This document shows, piece by piece, positions 60,930-64,000 of a stretch of DNA of 64,000 nt. A program made the translations under genes and the position numbers. Within the stretch, counting starts at the first letter, position 1; each line of letters begins with the position of its first letter. The notes below the pieces were generated by a model, which saw nothing but the letters and a program-made list of their open reading frames with translations, did no database searches and had not been told where the DNA came from. Origin of the DNA: Blautia luti (lineage in GTDB: Bacteria; Bacillota; Clostridia; Lachnospirales; Lachnospiraceae); contig NZ_AP028156.1 of NCBI RefSeq assembly GCF_033096465.1, positions 1,878,501 to 1,942,500 of the forward strand, written 5' to 3'.

Positions 60930-63455
60930 TTATTGATGAAACAATTCTATAAGCTGTTTCCGTTTGTTTCTGATATCTCCGGTGATCTGCAGTTTTGAAT
61001 AAATCTGATTGATATATTGTTTAATGGTTCCTTCTGAAAGAAACATTTTTTCTGCAATTTCTTTATTGCTCAGATGTTCTGCTATCATGTCTGCAATTTT
61101 CTGTTCACGTTCTGTAAGGGACTGGAAAATTTCCGGATAAGATTTTTGCAGACGGATATTCGACAGATGCTCCTCATATTTCTGTCCAAGTTCCATGATC
61201 TGCATAAGAAATTCGTTTTTACCAGTTGCTGCAATTTGTTTATATGTACAGGATAAATATTCGTAATTTTCTACAAATGGCATCAGGATATTATCAGGTT
61301 GTGCCTGTACGAAAGCTTTCTTCAGGATTCTTTGAGCATTTACATACTTTCCAAGATGTTCATAAGCCGCAGCAGTCTGAATGCGAATATGAAGCGATAC
61401 CATGTCATAGTGCATATTTTCACACAGGGCAAGCAGTCGTTCACTTCTTCCAATCACCCTGGCATATTCTTTTTGCGCCAGATAGACCTGATTCTCAATC
61501 ATATCCATCATTGGCTTTCCAGGTGCCAGAAAGTTTACAGAAGAAAGCTGATGTCTGCGGAAAAGCGCCGGGATTTTGTCTTCTTCAGTTAAAGCATAAT
61601 AGTATGCGCAGATACTGTCAAAAATGTTGATCCACATAATATTGTGCTGCTGAATCAGTTGTCTGCGTCGTTGATTTATAATTGTTTCCGGATTCGTATT
61701 CATACACACAGCCAGTCTGTACGACAAAAAATCTCCACATAAGGAAATGCTTTTCTGGCCTTTTTCTGCAATTTTCTCCCAGGCTTCTTCCAGTTTAATC
61801 TGGGCATCCACAAAATGTCCTTTTATAAATTCTGCTTCTGCAGCCATCATGTGTTCTGCCCCATATCCATGACCATTAGTAACCTTATAATAATAGGGCA
61901 TACAATCTTCCATTTTATTCAATTCTCTGTTCAATTTTCCAGGTTCCCGGTGAAACATCAAAAGTACAGATGGAGAACCAAAAGTCCAGCCTCCCTTATT
62001 CTGAATGCTGATAGCTGGACGTGACATTCGGGTGGCTGCACTGCGGTGAAAGTGGCTCATTTGCTCAATATCATTGTACATCAGAAAACTCATGATAAGA
62101 TCACATTCACCGAGAAGATTCTCCCGTTCATTCTGTGTGATTTCCGGATGTTCAGAAATTCCCTGCATCAGAAGATCCTTTAGCTTCAACATTTCAGGGA
62201 TTTTTTTCCAGTTAAACATATTACGCATCAGTACCAGTACAGATAATGGATGATTTTTTAGAAAAGATACAGGACACTGTTCTATAAGCTCTAATATAGC
62301 AGAAGGATTTAAAGATGACAGAAGAATTCCTGCATCTTTTTGAATAATGCGGAGAACACCGTCATAATCTGTACTTTTCCGATAGGCTGACAATGCATGA
62401 AGATACATATGATGTTTTTCATACCATGTGCCATAACGATTCAGATATATCTGTTGTTTTTTGGTGTCCAAAGTTGAAAATGTCTGTTGTGCACATTCCT
62501 TCATCATATGATGAAAACGATATCTATTGTCAGACAGACGTTTAACAAATGCATTTTGTTCCGTCAGGATTCGGAGAATAGATTCAGTGTCAGGATTCCG
62601 GGTAATTTCCCGTGCCATATCATCTGTAAATTCATCCGCAAGTCCCATTACAGTCAGGAATTCCTGCTGCATTTCCGGCAGAGGAAGAATCATGGCAGCA
62701 GCAAACATTCTGTAAATATCTGATCTGTGGTTCGCAAATTCGCCTTCTTTTAGATAGACACATAAATTCAGATATACAGCAGAAAACCAGCCTTCGCTGG
62801 AATCTGAAAGTATTTCCAGTGAAGACTCGTTCAGCATAATTCCACATCTGCGGGCATATATACCAATTTCTGATCTGTTCAGACGCAGTTGATCCACATT
62901 GATCTGATAGAGATTCCTCCCCAACAGAAGAAGTGAGGCATCTGAAAAAATGCGGTCACGGCTGGCAAGGATCAGATGGATATTTTCGGGAAGTCTTTTG
63001 GCAAGACAGCCGAAAAAGTTTGCAATGTGTTTGTTTTTCAGCAGATGAAAATCATCGATAAATATGTAGCAGGACAGATCGCTTTGAAAGGAATGGATGA
63101 AATCATCAGCAATAAATTCTGCTGATGCAGTATCAGCGGGACAATCGTATTCGTTCAGAAGAGTTATCCCCAATCGTGAGAAACTGTTCCGAATTCCTTT
63201 CCAGAAAACAGACAGATTGTCTGAATAGACATTGATCCGGACAGAGACTGCTGATTCTGTTTTCATGCATTGGGACAAATACCAGTTTACTGCCGTGGAT
63301 TTTCCGTATCCCATAGGTGCTGTTATTACTGTCATAGGATATCTTGAAATAGAGCTCAGTAATTTCTGCAGTCTTTCTGGTATGTAAATAGTATTTAAAG
63401 AGTTTTCAGTTTTTTTCATAATTTCCGCCATAAAAATTACAGCCGTTTCTTCCAT
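60930..63455 (-). CDS. MalT-like LuxR-family ATP-dependent regulator
   Basis: The 841-residue protein has an N-terminal STAND-type ATPase with Walker A APMGYGKSTAV (46-56) and Walker B YIFIDDFHLL, a winged-helix and TPR-like helical middle, and a C-terminal LuxR helix-turn-helix (LTEREQKIADMIAEHLSNKE, IAEKMFLSEGTIKQYINQIY). MalT-type proteins bind an inducer, oligomerise with ATP and activate transcription. The inducer and targets are unknown; the neighbouring Ig-like and Ala/Glu-rich exported proteins are candidates. AGGA lies before the ATG at 63455. Confidence 0.92.
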   Translation of the reverse strand: MEETAVIFMAEIMKKTENSLNTIYIPERLQKLLSSISRYPMTVITAPMGYGKSTAVNWYLSQCMKTESAVSVRINVYSDNLSVFWKGIRNSFSRLGITLLNEYDCPADTASAEFIADDFIHSFQSDLSCYIFIDDFHLLKNKHIANFFGCLAKRLPENIHLILASRDRIFSDASLLLLGRNLYQINVDQLRLNRSEIGIYARRCGIMLNESSLEILSDSSEGWFSAVYLNLCVYLKEGEFANHRSDIYRMFAAAMILPLPEMQQEFLTVMGLADEFTDDMAREITRNPDTESILRILTEQNAFVKRLSDNRYRFHHMMKECAQQTFSTLDTKKQQIYLNRYGTWYEKHHMYLHALSAYRKSTDYDGVLRIIQKDAGILLSSLNPSAILELIEQCPVSFLKNHPLSVLVLMRNMFNWKKIPEMLKLKDLLMQGISEHPEITQNERENLLGECDLIMSFLMYNDIEQMSHFHRSAATRMSRPAISIQNKGGWTFGSPSVLLMFHREPGKLNRELNKMEDCMPYYYKVTNGHGYGAEHMMAAEAEFIKGHFVDAQIKLEEAWEKIAEKGQKSISLCGDFLSYRLAVCMNTNPETIINQRRRQLIQQHNIMWINIFDSICAYYYALTEEDKIPALFRRHQLSSVNFLAPGKPMMDMIENQVYLAQKEYARVIGRSERLLALCENMHYDMVSLHIRIQTAAAYEHLGKYVNAQRILKKAFVQAQPDNILMPFVENYEYLSCTYKQIAATGKNEFLMQIMELGQKYEEHLSNIRLQKSYPEIFQSLTEREQKIADMIAEHLSNKEIAEKMFLSEGTIKQYINQIYSKLQITGDIRNKRKQLIELFHQ

Positions 63456-63467
63456 GTTCCTGTACTT

Positions 63468-63512
63468 CGTATAAAAGAGACGGCGGCTTCTATCGGCTGC
63501 AGTCTCTTTTGA
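63468..63512 (-). terminator. Terminator of the right-edge gene
   Basis: AAAAGAGAC and GTCTCTTTT arms with inner GC-rich pairing (GCAGCC/GGCGGC) form a stem. The minus strand continues with a TTTT run. Confidence 0.75.
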
Positions 63513-63562
63513 ACTAAGGGAATAAAATCATATGTTTTGTTGAGTTATTTTACGATATCTGA

Positions 63563-64000
63563 TCAGCGGAAGCTCTTAAACCAGTTTACCAGAGAATCAT
63601 GCCAGATGTTGTCATATACGGTTTTCTTCATCTGGTCTGTAACAGGACCATTATTTGCCATTTTGGCAAGGATAGCCTGCTGTAATTCTTCTACAGTCAT
63701 GTCTTCCGGAGATTTATTTGGATCTACTGTTACTGTCTTAACTGGTTCTTCAGGAACTGCGGCTGCCTCAGAAGTATGGTTTTCAGCTGTTTTTTCCGGC
63801 TGCTGTTCTTCAGCTTTCGCTGTTGCGGTTTCTGCAGCTGCGAGATTTACATCCTGTACAGGAGTTTCCGACTGGATGGAAACTGGCTCTGCTATTTTTT
63901 CTTCTGCTTTTGCAGTTTTAGTTGGAATTTCTGTTTTTATAGGTGTATATTCCGGCATTTCGCCTGCAGGAACCCAGATTTCTCCGCTGTTGGCAGCTAC
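63563..64000 (-). CDS. C-terminal part of an Ala/Glu/Thr-rich protein entering from the right
   Basis: The frame is open from the window edge (VAANSGEIWVPAGEMPEYTP) to the stop at 63563, so the gene continues beyond 64000. The visible 145 residues are a low-complexity region rich in Ala, Glu, Pro, Thr and Val, then a folded-looking C-terminus (SPEDMTVEELQQAILAKMAN, YDNIWHDSLVNWFKSFR). The composition suggests an exported or surface protein with a spacer. No family is recognised from this part. Confidence 0.65.
   Translation of the reverse strand, partial: VAANSGEIWVPAGEMPEYTPIKTEIPTKTAKAEEKIAEPVSIQSETPVQDVNLAAAETATAKAEEQQPEKTAENHTSEAAAVPEEPVKTVTVDPNKSPEDMTVEELQQAILAKMANNGPVTDQMKKTVYDNIWHDSLVNWFKSFR

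Overview
The window looks like a chromosome segment of a low-GC, Gram-positive gut anaerobe, most likely a Lachnospiraceae member (Blautia/Ruminococcus/Dorea-like). The reasons are the AT-rich DNA, strong AGGAGG ribosome sites, two ECF sigma/DUF4179 anti-sigma pairs, Firmicute-type conjugation genes (PrgI, VirB4, VirD4) and transposon debris typical of this family. No rRNA, tRNA or CRISPR array was seen.

Region 1 (1-8.25 kb): a two-component system (kinase 128-1549, regulator 1546-2211) with the same direct-repeat operator upstream of itself and upstream of a gene leaving the left edge; a truncated GH20 hexosaminidase; an L,D-transpeptidase; an ECF sigma/anti-sigma pair; and a stand-alone PBECR4 protein. 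Region 2 (8.25-14 kb): a structured non-coding RNA with a textbook promoter and terminator (about 8277-8528), a GH95 fucosidase fragment cut by a group II intron remnant, an AraC regulator, a PadR/FtsW-like pair, and a scar field of FtsX, galE and TnpV fragments. Region 3 (14-21.4 kb): signal peptidase I, asparagine synthase with three 16-bp palindromes upstream, a second ECF sigma/anti-sigma pair, two small exported proteins and several broken ORFs.

Region 4 (21.4-27.6 kb): an insertion-sequence transposase, then a transposon remnant carrying a BlaI/BlaR1-type repressor-protease pair with its operators, a sigma-like gene, an HTH/recombinase fusion scar, a cluster of GC-rich hairpins, and a HEPN-MNT toxin-antitoxin pair. 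Region 5 (27.7-48.8 kb): a conjugation module read leftwards: VirD4, replication-initiator-like DUF6017 protein, a possible MOBC-type relaxase, VirB4, PrgI (VirB3-like), a VirB1-like lytic transglycosylase/C39 protein, VirB6-like channel protein, a pilin-like protein, a split sigma-like pair, ParM/ParR partition genes and many small accessory ORFs. No HUH relaxase or integrase is visible, so the element is incomplete in the window or uses an unusual relaxase.

Region 6 (48.8-64 kb): DUF1848 and an alanine symporter; relics of DUF4186, DUF1848, CYTH and a flavin oxidoreductase; a DUF523 gene; a preQ1-I riboswitch driving a nucleoside hydrolase and an ECF-transporter S component, read here as a queuosine/queuine salvage operon; a PD-(D/E)XK nuclease/helicase fusion; RidA; a small exported protein; a MalT-like LuxR regulator; and the C-terminal part of a gene entering from the right edge.

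The most rewarding items to check are the ncRNA at 8.3-8.5 kb, the preQ1-controlled salvage operon, the BlaR1 homologue with a duplicated non-penicillin sensor domain, the prgI/virB4 dual-coding overlap, the split sigma pair and the nuclease-helicase fusion.
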